From contig CAUYUJ010017964.1 in NCBI GenBank assembly GCA_963575745.1, positions 127,669 through 191,668 of the forward strand: DNA of 64,000 nt, given 5' to 3'. This stretch comes from Prorocentrum cordatum (Eukaryota; Sar; Dinophyceae; Prorocentrales; Prorocentraceae). Positions 1 to 10,139 of the stretch are shown one piece after another. Made by a program: the position numbers and the translations under genes. Positions within the stretch are counted from its first letter, which is position 1. Each line of letters opens with the position of its first letter. The notes under the pieces are model-generated. The model saw only the letters and a program-made list of their open reading frames with translations, made no database searches and was not told the origin of the DNA.

Positions 1-462
1 CCTCTCCTCCTCCGACTTGTCTAATAGACGAAGCCGTTTCGCCGCGGCCGCGGCCGCGCGCGCGCGCCCGAGGCACGCAGTGGGGGCCACCCCCCCGACA
101 CGGGCCCCCGCCAGGAGGGCAAGGGTGAGAAGCCGCCTAGGCCTCGCAGGGGGAGGGGCGGGGGCCGAAAGGGGCCGAGAAAAAAAAGGGTGCCCAGGAG
201 TTTCGGGGCAGAGGGAAGGAAGAGGGAGAGGCCACATGGGGGTGGCAAAGCGGGGCGGGGGGAGGGGGCTCATTAAAGGCCTGGGGAGGAAGGGAGTCCA
301 CCCCCATGAGGCCTTCACGCGGGCGGCGGCCCAGGTCACGCCTGGACCGTGTCCTCCCCCCCCTCTCCATTGAGGGGGCGTTCGTGATGGTGTCGGCGGC
401 CGCCTTGATCCCTACGGTCATCTTGCCGCGGTAGGCGTCCGCCTCGAAGCTCTTGGGCCCTG
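1..462. other. GC-rich flank or 3' UTR of element 1
   Basis: This GC-rich stretch lies beyond the ORF2 stop of element 1. No poly(A)/poly(T) tail or target-site duplication is visible, so the 3' end of the element cannot be placed. On the minus strand about 366-470 reads as a smooth protein-like stretch (for example ELAVTGPKSFEAD, then YRGKMTVGIKAAADT) with almost all codons ending in G or C. That codon use differs from the neighbouring ORF2 and resembles the host exons near 38 kb. It may be a host exon abutting the insertion, but this is weak. Confidence 0.3.
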
Positions 463-3400
463 TTACGGCCAGCTCGGGTCGTCGGATCTGCAGGCTGCAG
501 TCCGACCTCCAGGGAGCAGGCTGCTCAAGACGGAGTCGACGAAATCGTCGAGTGGGCTGCTGTGCTCGTGGGAGGTGCCGTCGTAAATGGCGTAGAGGTT
601 GCTGGTGGAGTCAATCCTGGTCGGTCTTCTCGTGGCAGTTCTCTCCGTAGCGTAGTGCATCTGCTCGGTCGTCCACATCAGCGACGGACCCGCTGGGGCT
701 GCGGATTGCGCTAGTAGTACAGGTACTTCTGCAATGTGGGCGGCATGGAAGATGTGGATGGCTAGGCGGGCATGGTGGTTCGCGATCAGTCGACGTTCCG
801 CTGCCTTGCCTCCAAGGTTTACTCTTCCCCATGGGTCCGAGGTTGTTCTGGAGGATGCGGCCGTTCTGTCGTGGATGTCGCCATCACCTTGGTCGATCCA
901 AGTGCTGGGTGAGAGGTTGATCGTAACTCCTGCGAAGTCACCCTGTCGAATGTGCTGGTGGATCAAGTCAAGGGCGTCGTACTGGGATGGGTGTTCGGCG
1001 GAGTAGAGATCGTCGAAGGTCATAGTAGCCAGTTCCATAACCATTCCATTGTAGCATAGTCGTTGGTCCGTGATGTCGAGCAGATCATTCGGGTGTCTAT
1101 CGGTGTTGGTGAGGTAAAGCAGGGATCTGTTTCTGGTCGGTGTCCGAGGGTAGTGGGCTGGTGGTGGTGGTGTAAGTTCTGCTACAGTCGGGAAAAAGGG
1201 CGGTGGTGAAGGTGATAGGTCAAGGGAGGGTAATGGGGTGACGTCGGATGCGTGGGCAGGGATGGGATGGTATAGTTCGGGGCGGCCTCTGCGTTTGTTG
1301 TCGGCTATGCTGGCCGCGTAGATCGCCTGATTGGTGGCCACGTCCTCCTCAGTGAGGGCAGGTCCTTGTAAATACCACATATACCATGACCGTCGGCATC
1401 GGGCTACCGTGGTTAGATGCTTCACTAGCTTGGCGAAGGAGTGGAAGTTCTGGCGGCATATTCTGCACGATGTACCCGATGCCCAGTTTCGCGGATGATC
1501 AGGTCGTCGGTGTTCCCGTCCGATATGTATTGCCATGCCCTGCTTTGTCTTGGTTACTATTCCGCACTCGTAGCAAATGAAGTTGCTGTCGCCGTTGTCA
1601 CGTGATGGCGTGGTGCCCGCCCCGATGGGGCCGTCTGGTCTGAGCACCTTGGTCAGCTTGTCGGCGTGGGCACTGTCTTTAGAGGCGCGGATGTAGTTTG
1701 TGACAGCCAGGTTGACGGAGTTGGTGAAGTGCCTCGGCGTGGTGCGAGCCCATGCGATGATGTCGGGGTCGAGCTTGCTGGTCGTGGGCCAGCGCTGGTC
1801 GTCCAGGTATGTGCGCAGGAAGTCGAAGTCCTGGAAAAGCATGTATGTCCATGAGCCCTTTCTCCGTCGCTGGTTGTCAAGCAGTTGTAGGAGCTGCTGA
1901 GGAGCGTGTCGTAGAAGCCGTGGTAAGTATCGCAGCCGTCCAGCAGACTGGTGGTGGTCGAAGTCGGGGATGCCGGTGTAGGCTACTACTTCGGTGGCCG
2001 TGAAATGATGAAGCTGCGAGTTAACTTTGGGTAATCCAGCTGCCGTGCGATAGGGCTTCGAGTAGGCGTTGGATATGCGCTGGTGGTCAGTCTGAGTCAG
2101 TGCTGGCCAGACGTGATGGTTGAAGGTCAATGAGGCAGTCGAGAGGGCGTGCACGTACTTGATCTTCGTTTTGCGGGGTAGGCGTCGACGTCTTAGGATT
2201 TGCCTCTCCAGAGCTCGTGCCGAAGCGTCGGTTCGTTGCATGCGATTCTGCACCTCGGGGCCCATGCTGCCGTTGGTTATGATGGTGCCTAATAGTCGGT
2301 GCTGGTCTGTGATTTGGACCGAGATCGACATGATGCTCAACTTGATTGATGTAATGTTTTGCTGTGCAAGCCTGCTGCGCACGACGTTGGAGCCCGTCCC
2401 GTTAAAGGAGATGATGACCTTGGTCTTGTCTGGGTGTGGCTTGAGCCCGTATGTAAAGGCTGTACGGCATAGACGTTCAGCTGAAGTTCTCGTAATGTCA
2501 ATGATGTCGGAGTGGTGTGTGGTCGAGTTGAAGTCGGTGAGGTCGTCGACGAAGGACATGTTGGTCAGCTTGCCGCCTTGGTGAGGGGCCGTAGAGAAGA
2601 GCGGGTTGTCGCAGGGGCTGATGTGGTGGCCGCTTTCGCCGTCTTCTGCCCCTTCAGCGTCGTCGGCGATGGCCTGAAGCACCAGGGAGAAATGCATGTT
2701 GAAAGCTGCGTCGGAGTATGGCACCCCTGGCCTGGTACTGGTGCGAGGGATCACGTATGCGTCGGTGCCCTTGGCGGTCATCCAGTTGGCCGTGTGGTGG
2801 TCGGCAACTAGGGCGCAGAGGTGAGAGTCGTCGACGTGGGCGTTGAGATGTGCTGGGCAGCGAAGACGTTGTCGTAGGGATGGGAGTAGGCATATGGGAA
2901 TCTCGATGTTGTCGATGACGTCTTCGAGCTCGTCCTCCTGAGTCGGCAGCTGAAAAATGAACTCCTTTATTACCGAATGGAAGGCTTCTTTCAAGTCCAG
3001 GAAGAGGATGCTGCCCGTGCGAGCCTGTGTACGGCAGTCGTCCAAGAAAGTGTAGGCGGTGTGAGTGATGAAGTCGGTCGCCTTGTGAGGGACGGCGCCG
3101 CATTGTGTGTCCATGAGCAGGTCGGGTAGGATGTCGCGGAAGAGGCCTCTCAGGAACTTGCTGTTGATCTTTCCTATAGTGTTGTTCAGGAGGATGCCCC
3201 TGTATGCTTTCTGCAGATGAAGCTGTCCTTGTCCTTTGGAGAAATGGGTGGAGAAACCGCCCTTTGCCGAAATAGGCTCCGTCGTCATCATTTGCATCTT
3301 CATCATGATAGGGTGCAGAAGTCGGGCAATCTGGCGCGGCGCTGCTCGTGCCATGTCGTCGGTGTTCCCGTCGGGCCCGCCGCGTTTGCCTTTCTTGGCG

Positions 3401-6400
3401 GCTGCCAGGGCGGATGTCAGATTGTGGATGGTCTGGACGTTGTCGATGTGGGGTATCGGCTTGGTGTGGGCAGTCTTGTTGTTGTAGTACTTGACGACGC
3501 CTTCGATGTCGGTGTTGATGCCGTTCTCTATGTTGCCGTAGTATCGAAGGGCGTGCTCCGCAATGGCTTGTGGCGTTGTAAGTGGAGCGCCGTCATCGTC
3601 TTGTCGTATTTTGGGAGTCGGAGTTCTCTTAGGTGTGCGGCCGCCGTATGTTAGTAATGCCCTCACGTTTGCCCATTCCTGCCGCGGGGCGTTCCCTGCA
3701 GCTGATAGTATCATGTTGTCGGAGAGGCGCTCGAGGTGGGCGTCGCGGTCGTGATCGAGGCGGTTCCTAAGAACTCTGTCGGTATCTTTGATGAAGCTCA
3801 TGTATGAGTCGAAAAGGTTTGTAGTGAAGGTGGTTGTGCAGTGGGTGCTGTCGTGGTATGGAGCCGTAGTCTGGTCGGGGTCCGCGTGGTTGATAAAGAG
3901 GATGGTCTTGATCATCAGCTGAGTATATCCAGGGATGTCCATGAGGTGGATGACGTCGTCAGGGGACGCTGAAGCCGTCTGGTTTGCGATGAGGTGCGCG
4001 GTGTATCGGATCCGTCTGCGTGATATCTTGGAGCCCATGCCATTCCTTTTCACGATGCGGATCGTCTTGAGGAGGGTGCGTCGAAAGCGAAGAAGCGCGT
4101 ATGAGGCCTCGGTAATGTAGGGCTTGCGTGGGGCATGATGCTGCTTCTTGAAGCTGGCGTAGGCTGCGTCCTTTATCTGATCGACGATGCTCTTAGTATG
4201 GTCGTTGAGGTTGGTCTCCCAGGGGGGGTGTTGGATCTGCTGCAGGCGTCGTTGAAAGTCGTTCTTGGCTGTCTCGGAGTCGAGCTTAGCGATGTCGAGC
4301 TTGGGCGTGCCGTGCTGGTATGTGGTCTCGACGATATAGGCGAGGTTAGCCTTGACAGGGAAGTGGTCGTTCTTGTGTGAGTGGTCGTGTTCTGTGTCGA
4401 TACCATACATTACGGACGTGTAGGAGATAGAGTCGAAGAGCTCGTGGCCAACCACTATGTAGTCCAGTCTGTGCACGTCCTTGCCTGAGTCCCATGTGTA
4501 GTGGTCCTGGCCTCCGCTTTTGAAGGTATTCGCGGCTATGAGAGAGTTACCTTGCAGGACCTTGTGGAATCGTTCGCCGTTGTCGTCCTCCTTTTGCTTG
4601 AAGCCTTGATCGCCGATTGCCTGACTGCATAAACTGCCCGTTCGAGCGTTGGCGTCGATGAAGAAGATGTCGATGTTGTGGTTAGAAGTTGCGCACTCGA
4701 TCATCTCCCAGAAGATATCCTTCTCGTGTGGCTTGGCTCGTGAGTGTGGTGCATGAGCGACGCAGACTGTATGTCGAAAGCCTGGGGCTTCGATCCTTAC
4801 TACTAGGTGTCGAGGGCTGTGCTCGATGACGGTGAACTGATCGGGGCGGAAGTAGAGGTCCTTGGCACCTGCCTTTCCGTACGGCTTGCTGGTGAGTATG
4901 TGGAGCTCGCAGCCGAGGTTGTACTGGTCGTGGCCACCTGAGATGACGTGGTAGGCGTACGCACTCGTGCTGGTGATGTCGTTGCCGCTGCGAACTCCCC
5001 AGGGCGTGCGTGCTTCCTGGATGCCGATCAGGTGGAGGTCCCCCATGTACAGGTTGAGCATAGTCTTTCTGAGCTTGTGAATCTTTTCTTTTCGTCTTCG
5101 AGCGCCTTGGCCAGGTTCGCGCCCTGACTGGATGTTGTAGGTGGCGACGTTGACGTCTATCTCGGTCGAGGTCTTCGTGGACTTGGCTGGTGTCGTAAGG
5201 TGGGCTGCCGTTGCCGTGGTATCGATGCGTTGGGCCTTGAGCATCCCAGGTGAAAAGGATGGGTAAGCGTCTTTGGTGTGGTTGTCGGCATCGAGTAGGA
5301 ATTCCCAGCTGCGCTGAGGGGACGCGTTGAGTATGTTAGCCCATTCAGGTTGTGGGTGCGGGTAGTCCTCGATGCGGGCGTAGTTGGCTGCGGCGTCGGC
5401 AACTTCGTTCCACGGGTTCATCTCGTGGGCGTGAACGTGGCACAGGTCGACATATTCCTTGACGTGCGAATACATGATCACCAGTAGCTGCACGAGGTGG
5501 GCGTCCCGATTAGTGAAGGCCTCCATCCTGGCCAGTTGGATCGCTCCCAGCGAGTCGGAGTGGACCGAGATACTGTGGTTGATGTCCTTGTGGATGATGT
5601 AGGCTATCGCCCAGATGAGCGCTGTGATCTCGCTGGATGTCGAGGTGGTCTCGTTGTCCGTGAGGTTTTGGATCTCTATGAGGGTGGAGTCGCGGTGCTT
5701 GCCGACTATTGCGCCTTGAAAAGAGAAACCTTCTTCGTCTTCTCCGACGAGTACAACTGACCATCCGTCTTGACCATGTTGGCGTGGATGTTTGGAGCCG
5801 TCTGTGTATAAATGCAGGCGAGAATCTCGTGGGAGCTGTCGGTATGGAAATGTTCGCACCATGTACTCTGAAACCTCGTTGTGGCAACGGTCGGTAAAGT
5901 CGAAGGTAAGCCTGGGAGGCTGAAGTCGTCGAAGGTGCTGGAGTAAGGGCTCCTGTTCGTCGAAGTCGATGTGGTAGAGGATATTGTCGGTCTGCTGGTC
6001 GCGGGTGTGAACCTCGCGGGAGAAACGAACATGCCGTACTTCCTCGTGGCTCTCCGCATTCGGCAGGTCTGTTTGTCCGTGTGGGATCTGGGTAGCGTCA
6101 GGGGAGTCAAAAATGGGAGGTGGTGGCCGGCAAGAAGTTGATGTACATGGCCGGCTCGGTGAATCACAAAATTGTCGGTCTCGATCGCCATCATGGCCAA
6201 AATGGCTAGTACGTCGATGCCTTGTTGGTGGTTCTTGTCGTTCTTGCCCCAAACGGCTGCAGCCACTGGGGGGGTCCCCCCCCGTGTCGTGCTCACAAAG
6301 CGATGCTTCCTCTCGAGGCGTAGGCGGTGGCGTCGTCATCGTCGGGAGCGACCGTGACTGGGCTTCCGCTGGTGGAGGATGTGAGTCGACATGCTGCCGT

Positions 6401-6717
6401 CGAGGTCGGGTGACGGTAGTTGGTCGGTCCGCTAGCGTAGTTGGTGCGGGGCTTGTGGGAAGCAAAATCTGGCGGGGCATTTCTGTGTGATCTGTGTGAG
6501 ACAGCCTTCTCGCACTCCCCAAGCGAGAGGTAGAGGCCGAGGGGATGGTCCACGGTCCACTACTAGGCTGTCGCATGTTGGGCGGTGTGTGGATTTCCCA
6601 CATATCGCCATGCTCGTAAGAATCTGGAGGTGCGCTCTCCCCAACGCGCATGCCGCCATTGGCTGATGAGAGGGTAGGTGAAACTTGTGAAGTGTCGTAT
6701 GGTGGATCGGAGCTCAC
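463..6717 (-). CDS. LINE ORF2: RNase H - AP endonuclease - reverse transcriptase - zinc fingers
   Basis: This is a polyprotein for target-primed reverse transcription. From the first in-frame GTG at 6717 it has about 2084 codons; the first ATG is at 6651, so the N-terminus is uncertain. Residues about 298-445 form an RNase H with all four acidic positions visible (YTDGSK, SSEITALI, HSDSLGA, NEVADAA). Residues about 520-790 are an exonuclease-endonuclease-phosphatase domain (ATYNIQSG, IGIQEAR, FIDANARTG, RLDYIVV, KNDHFPV). Reverse transcriptase follows (about 1110-1480): motif A FLDLKEAF, motif C SFVDDL. Two zinc fingers follow near 1714-1775, C-x2-C-x12-H-x4-H and C-x2-C-x12-H-x6-C, then a roughly 300-residue tail. 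In well-known LINE clades RNase H comes after the reverse transcriptase, so its position before the endonuclease is odd. Confidence 0.88.
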   Translation of the reverse strand: MSSDPPYDTSQVSPTLSSANGGMRVGESAPPDSYEHGDMWEIHTPPNMRQPSSGPWTIPSASTSRLGSARRLSHTDHTEMPRQILLPTSPAPTTLADRPTTVTRPRRQHVDSHPPPAEAQSRSLPTMTTPPPTPREEASLCEHDTGGDPPSGCSRLGQERQEPPTRHRRTSHFGHDGDRDRQFCDSPSRPCTSTSCRPPPPIFDSPDATQIPHGQTDLPNAESHEEVRHVRFSREVHTRDQQTDNILYHIDFDEQEPLLQHLRRLQPPRLTFDFTDRCHNEVSEYMVRTFPYRQLPRDSRLHLYTDGSKHPRQHGQDGWSVVLVGEDEEGFSFQGAIVGKHRDSTLIEIQNLTDNETTSTSSEITALIWAIAYIIHKDINHSISVHSDSLGAIQLARMEAFTNRDAHLVQLLVIMYSHVKEYVDLCHVHAHEMNPWNEVADAAANYARIEDYPHPQPEWANILNASPQRSWEFLLDADNHTKDAYPSFSPGMLKAQRIDTTATAAHLTTPAKSTKTSTEIDVNVATYNIQSGREPGQGARRRKEKIHKLRKTMLNLYMGDLHLIGIQEARTPWGVRSGNDITSTSAYAYHVISGGHDQYNLGCELHILTSKPYGKAGAKDLYFRPDQFTVIEHSPRHLVVRIEAPGFRHTVCVAHAPHSRAKPHEKDIFWEMIECATSNHNIDIFFIDANARTGSLCSQAIGDQGFKQKEDDNGERFHKVLQGNSLIAANTFKSGGQDHYTWDSGKDVHRLDYIVVGHELFDSISYTSVMYGIDTEHDHSHKNDHFPVKANLAYIVETTYQHGTPKLDIAKLDSETAKNDFQRRLQQIQHPPWETNLNDHTKSIVDQIKDAAYASFKKQHHAPRKPYITEASYALLRFRRTLLKTIRIVKRNGMGSKISRRRIRYTAHLIANQTASASPDDVIHLMDIPGYTQLMIKTILFINHADPDQTTAPYHDSTHCTTTFTTNLFDSYMSFIKDTDRVLRNRLDHDRDAHLERLSDNMILSAAGNAPRQEWANVRALLTYGGRTPKRTPTPKIRQDDDGAPLTTPQAIAEHALRYYGNIENGINTDIEGVVKYYNNKTAHTKPIPHIDNVQTIHNLTSALAAAKKGKRGGPDGNTDDMARAAPRQIARLLHPIMMKMQMMTTEPISAKGGFSTHFSKGQGQLHLQKAYRGILLNNTIGKINSKFLRGLFRDILPDLLMDTQCGAVPHKATDFITHTAYTFLDDCRTQARTGSILFLDLKEAFHSVIKEFIFQLPTQEDELEDVIDNIEIPICLLPSLRQRLRCPAHLNAHVDDSHLCALVADHHTANWMTAKGTDAYVIPRTSTRPGVPYSDAAFNMHFSLVLQAIADDAEGAEDGESGHHISPCDNPLFSTAPHQGGKLTNMSFVDDLTDFNSTTHHSDIIDITRTSAERLCRTAFTYGLKPHPDKTKVIISFNGTGSNVVRSRLAQQNITSIKLSIMSISVQITDQHRLLGTIITNGSMGPEVQNRMQRTDASARALERQILRRRRLPRKTKIKYVHALSTASLTFNHHVWPALTQTDHQRISNAYSKPYRTAAGLPKVNSQLHHFTATEVVAYTGIPDFDHHQSAGRLRYLPRLLRHAPQQLLQLLDNQRRRKGSWTYMLFQDFDFLRTYLDDQRWPTTSKLDPDIIAWARTTPRHFTNSVNLAVTNYIRASKDSAHADKLTKVLRPDGPIGAGTTPSRDNGDSNFICYECGIVTKTKQGMAIHIGREHRRPDHPRNWASGTSCRICRQNFHSFAKLVKHLTTVARCRRSWYMWYLQGPALTEEDVATNQAIYAASIADNKRRGRPELYHPIPAHASDVTPLPSLDLSPSPPPFFPTVAELTPPPPAHYPRTPTRNRSLLYLTNTDRHPNDLLDITDQRLCYNGMVMELATMTFDDLYSAEHPSQYDALDLIHQHIRQGDFAGVTINLSPSTWIDQGDGDIHDRTAASSRTTSDPWGRVNLGGKAAERRLIANHHARLAIHIFHAAHIAEVPVLLAQSAAPAGPSLMWTTEQMHYATERTATRRPTRIDSTSNLYAIYDGTSHEHSSPLDDFVDSVLSSLLPGGRTAACRSDDPSWP

Positions 6718-6860
6718 CAGGGGCTCGAATAGTCGGCGCCTGACGTCGTCGGCGTAACCACTGCAGGAGTCGGAAGTGCCGTCGTTGCACAGGCAGTCTT
6801 CTGGTATGATGCTGGGCCGCTCCCCCTGGGCCAGTTGCCCCCCAGGGGGTGAGGGCCTCG

Positions 6861-9449
6861 TTAGTTTTTTGGTGAGTTGACCGCAGGGGCTTCCTCGTCG
6901 TTGAGGAAGGTTGGCACTCGGTCTCCTGGATCTGCGAAGCCGTCTCCGATGTCGCAGATACGGACTTTCTTGGGCTTGGCCGCTCGTCTAGATGATCCGT
7001 TTTTTCGGAGAGCTGTGCGGGGCGGAGGAGCGGATGTGGCGCGGTCGGGCGTGGCGAGGTGGAAGCGAGGTGGCGGTTGGATTGGCTGCATCGGTGCGGT
7101 AGGAGATATGTCGGCTAGTGGAATGCGCACTGGGGTGGAAGGTGGTGGTACGTCGTCGTCGGAAGTGATGTCAATGAGGAGAGTAGTGGATGGGTGGTTG
7201 TGCTGAGTTGAGTCTGTTCTTCTGGTGCGTGGTGGTGGCGCTGAGCTGGGTCGGTCATTTGGCGGGTCAGGTGGGTGGAAGTTGATGGGCGTATGCTGCT
7301 CAGTGGGGATCGGCGTGAGCGAGGCGGGGGTGGGTAATGGCGTAGGGACAGGGAAGGGATATGCGTCACTTGCAACAGGGGTTGGGCTGCACAGGTCGTC
7401 GTCGTCGGCTGGGATTGGGGTGTGCACGCTGGCGTCGTCGGCGTCGTGGCATGGGCGTCGCGCAGTGGGAGTGGCGGTTGGCATCGCAGGTGTCGGTCGT
7501 GGTGGTGGTGTGCTGCTGCGCTGTCCTCTGTTGCTGGGCTGTCCTCCGCTGCTGCTGCCGCGGTTTCTGAGGTATAGTTGATAGCCCGAGTCATCATAGG
7601 AAGACGGTGGGGTCAGCAGGTGGAGTGCGGCTTGTACCTGTTTGTCGATTTGTGCTTGTTCAGCATCTGCTTGGGCTTGCAGTCGTGCGTCTTCCTCGTC
7701 TCGTTCTTGAAGTTGTGTGTCGAGCTCCCTGAGGATGTCCACGTCGAGGCTGGTGCCGAACTCGTGGGCCTGCTGTAGTTCGCAGTGCAGTCGCTCGCGT
7801 TCCTGTCTGTGTTGCTGAAGATGCTCCTGTAGTTGGTGTTGGTGCTGCTCCTGGAGTTCGTTCTCGAAGCGCTGCATGTCGCGAGAAGTGCCTCGAAGCC
7901 TGTCGATCTCGCTGTTGTACTCGCTCTGGGCTGTCAAGGTTCGGTACTTCTGAGCCTGAAACTGTCCGAACTCCTCCAAAAGTAGTTCCTTGGCGTCCTG
8001 AAGCTGGTTCTGTTCAAGCCTCGCGATGTTGCTGATGTCCTGCTGTGCCTGGGCTTTCTCGGAAAGAAGACGTTGCTGTTGTTCGTGGCAGCGTTGTTGA
8101 TATTGTTGGACCATGATCTCGGCGTTCTCGTGTAGCTGATGTCTGAAGGTCTCTTCCTCTTGCTTCCTCTGAATGATGAAGGTGGCGAGGTGCGCTGACT
8201 CTTCCTCCTTGAGCTGGTAGCGCAGGTAGGCCTCCTTCTGCTGGTAGTGAGCGACGTTCTCCGTGATGGATTCGCGAGCCTCTTGTCGGAGCTGCTCTTC
8301 GCGCTGTCGGAAGACTTGGATCTCGTCGTAGTACGACTGTCTCTGTTGGAGTTGTGCTTGCTGGAATTGTTCCTGGCAATGTTGTAGATGTTGCGAGAGC
8401 TCGTGGATCTGCTCGGTCTGCAGTTGACGTTGTGCTTCGTGTTGATCGGATTCGGCTCGTTCATGGTGGAGAAACGCCAGATGATGTTGATGTATTCCGT
8501 GGTTGCGCTGCTGCTCATCTACTCTCCTCGTCAGCACGTCAATGAGTTTCCGCAGGTCGCTGTTGTCGTTGGTGGTCGAAGCAGGCGCTGACTCGTGCAC
8601 CGGTTGTCGAATTGGTGTCCGCTGTCGTCTCTCGGGGTGTGGTGTCTTGCCCCTGACACGTTGTCTCCCATCATCTTCACCGTCCCCGTCACAACTGTCT
8701 TCGTAAAGTTCGGCGTGTTCTCGATACTGCTTGGCCTCGGAGATGAGTGCCCTGAGGGATGCAATCTCGCCCTTGATTTCGTCGTGCTCCTTATTGAGGT
8801 CTTTGAGCTGGCTCTCGACGGTCTGCTGTCTCTGGATCCGTGACTCCACTTGGGATCTGTATTGTGAAATGCGAGCCGTCGGCGTGTCCAGCATGTGTAT
8901 CATGGTCTTGACTATGGCTAGCTCCTCGATCAAGCGGGTCGGGTCGACTTGGGCTTGCCTGGCTCCGTGGACTTGGTCGGCGAGACGTGCCATCCGCGCC
9001 ACCTTAGTGGCGTGCCAAACCCTACGTATGTCTGGCTCGTCGGGAGGAAGAGAAAAGCTTTCGTGTCCCTTGGCATCCGAAAGCAAGGCGGGCATTACCT
9101 TTTCTGTGACCTCCAACTGTCGTTTCGTCAGCTTTGGCAACTGTCGGTGGTCGTTTGTGGAGTCTTCGGGGGCTTGGTGGCGTCTTCTCGAGGGGTGCCG
9201 CTTCGTTCTCGGTGTCGTGTAGTCGTACTTATACTGTTGCTGGTACTGGGCGTCGTTGTGCTGCTGTTGATCCTCGTCGTGGTGGGAGGTGTGGTGGTGC
9301 TGGTTGTGCTGGGGCTGGTGCCGTGGCTGCTGCTGTCCATGCCCTCCATGGTGTCGGCGGTACGAGGATCCAGATGCTGGTGTGCTTGACCTCCATGGCC
9401 ACGGCTTGGCCCCCACTGGATGGCCGTGAGACTTCGTGTTGGTCGCCAT
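6861..9449 (-). CDS. LINE ORF1: glutamine-rich coiled-coil protein
   Basis: The start was chosen at the ATG at 9449 (MATNTKSHG); the frame stays open to 9542 but only with a GTG start. The protein has about 862 residues. After a Gln/His-rich N-terminus there is a first heptad-like segment at about 170-270 (IEELAIVKTMIHML onwards) and a long Gln/Glu/Arg-rich coiled coil at about 330-600. A Pro/Thr/Ser-rich tail ends in a basic patch (RRAAKPKKVR). No RRM or CCHC motif is seen. By position it should be the RNA-binding, particle-forming partner of the ORF2 protein, as in other LINEs; that role is inferred. It ends in TAA at 6861, about 210 nt before the first ATG of ORF2. Confidence 0.75.
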   Translation of the reverse strand: MATNTKSHGHPVGAKPWPWRSSTPASGSSYRRHHGGHGQQQPRHQPQHNQHHHTSHHDEDQQQHNDAQYQQQYKYDYTTPRTKRHPSRRRHQAPEDSTNDHRQLPKLTKRQLEVTEKVMPALLSDAKGHESFSLPPDEPDIRRVWHATKVARMARLADQVHGARQAQVDPTRLIEELAIVKTMIHMLDTPTARISQYRSQVESRIQRQQTVESQLKDLNKEHDEIKGEIASLRALISEAKQYREHAELYEDSCDGDGEDDGRQRVRGKTPHPERRQRTPIRQPVHESAPASTTNDNSDLRKLIDVLTRRVDEQQRNHGIHQHHLAFLHHERAESDQHEAQRQLQTEQIHELSQHLQHCQEQFQQAQLQQRQSYYDEIQVFRQREEQLRQEARESITENVAHYQQKEAYLRYQLKEEESAHLATFIIQRKQEEETFRHQLHENAEIMVQQYQQRCHEQQQRLLSEKAQAQQDISNIARLEQNQLQDAKELLLEEFGQFQAQKYRTLTAQSEYNSEIDRLRGTSRDMQRFENELQEQHQHQLQEHLQQHRQERERLHCELQQAHEFGTSLDVDILRELDTQLQERDEEDARLQAQADAEQAQIDKQVQAALHLLTPPSSYDDSGYQLYLRNRGSSSGGQPSNRGQRSSTPPPRPTPAMPTATPTARRPCHDADDASVHTPIPADDDDLCSPTPVASDAYPFPVPTPLPTPASLTPIPTEQHTPINFHPPDPPNDRPSSAPPPRTRRTDSTQHNHPSTTLLIDITSDDDVPPPSTPVRIPLADISPTAPMQPIQPPPRFHLATPDRATSAPPPRTALRKNGSSRRAAKPKKVRICDIGDGFADPGDRVPTFLNDEEAPAVNSPKN

Positions 9450-9542
9450 CTCGCTGGTCTCGAAGTCTTGCAGCTCGTTCTGCTGGTTGCACTGGTGCTG
9501 CTGCGCGGAGTGGTGGCTGCTGAGGAGGTCGGCCGCCCTCAC

Positions 9543-10130
9543 GACGCGCAGAAGGGCCCGCGCCGACGCCCGGCGCTCCCTCTGCCGCCTGTGCCAGGCG
9601 GGCTCGGGCGTCGGGCCCCTCCTGGGCGCGCCGAAGGCGCGCAGCAGCCGCCAAGGGCCAGGGCGCGGCAGCGGCGGCGGCGAATCGCCGATCCGCGGCG
9701 CGCTGAGCCCGGCCTCGCGATCGGCCTGCGAGGCGGGATCGATCGGGCGGCAGGCGCCGATCGACCCTGACCGATCGATCGGGTCGCAGGCCCAGATCGC
9801 CAGAGGCCAAATGGGCTTTCCTCCTCCGCCTCCTCTTCCTCCTCCTCCTCCCCCTCCTCCTCCTCCTCCTCCTCCTCGGGGAGAAGGGCAAGTCCACTCA
9901 AGATCGGTTCCGGGACCTCTTCTGGGGGTCCTCTGGTATCTGGCACCGTGCCCCTGGGCACGGGAGAGGGCGTGTCCTCAGGTCCTGGGCCCAGTCCTCC
10001 AAGCCTCAGTCCTCACCGCCGAAGAGTCTCTTGAAGGGCCCGGGGCCCACATTCCGAAACCTCCTGGTAAGGCTCGTTTCGTGCCTCGGGGGGGCTTTCC
10101 GCGTGCCCCGTGGGCTCGGGGGAGTGGTGG
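9543..10130. other. GC-rich non-coding stretch with a CCT tract
   Basis: This lies on the 5' side of element 1 and may include its 5' UTR. It contains a GATCG-rich patch at about 9710-9785 and a CCT/CTC simple repeat at 9820-9877. No convincing gene was found. The open frames here are low-complexity Arg/Pro/Gly products of GC-rich DNA. Confidence 0.5.
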
Positions 10131-10139
10131 CGCGTGAAC

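Larger units (their letters stand above)
463..9542 (-). mobile_element. Two-ORF non-LTR retrotransposon (element 1)
   Basis: ORF1 (coiled coil) and ORF2 (RNase H, endonuclease, reverse transcriptase, zinc fingers) lie head to tail on the minus strand with about 143-210 nt between them, the usual layout of a LINE-type element. There are no long terminal repeats and no integrase or protease. The limits given are those of the open frames; the UTR ends are not resolved. Both frames are intact over about 9 kb, which suggests a young copy. It shares no detectable sequence with the giant element further right and lacks that element's UUCA hairpins. Confidence 0.85.

Noticed and set aside
3962-3980. 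GACGC-TGAA-GC..GTC hairpin in element 1
   Set aside because: Only about five pairs and no G-N-C inner stem. Element 1 has no other such site.
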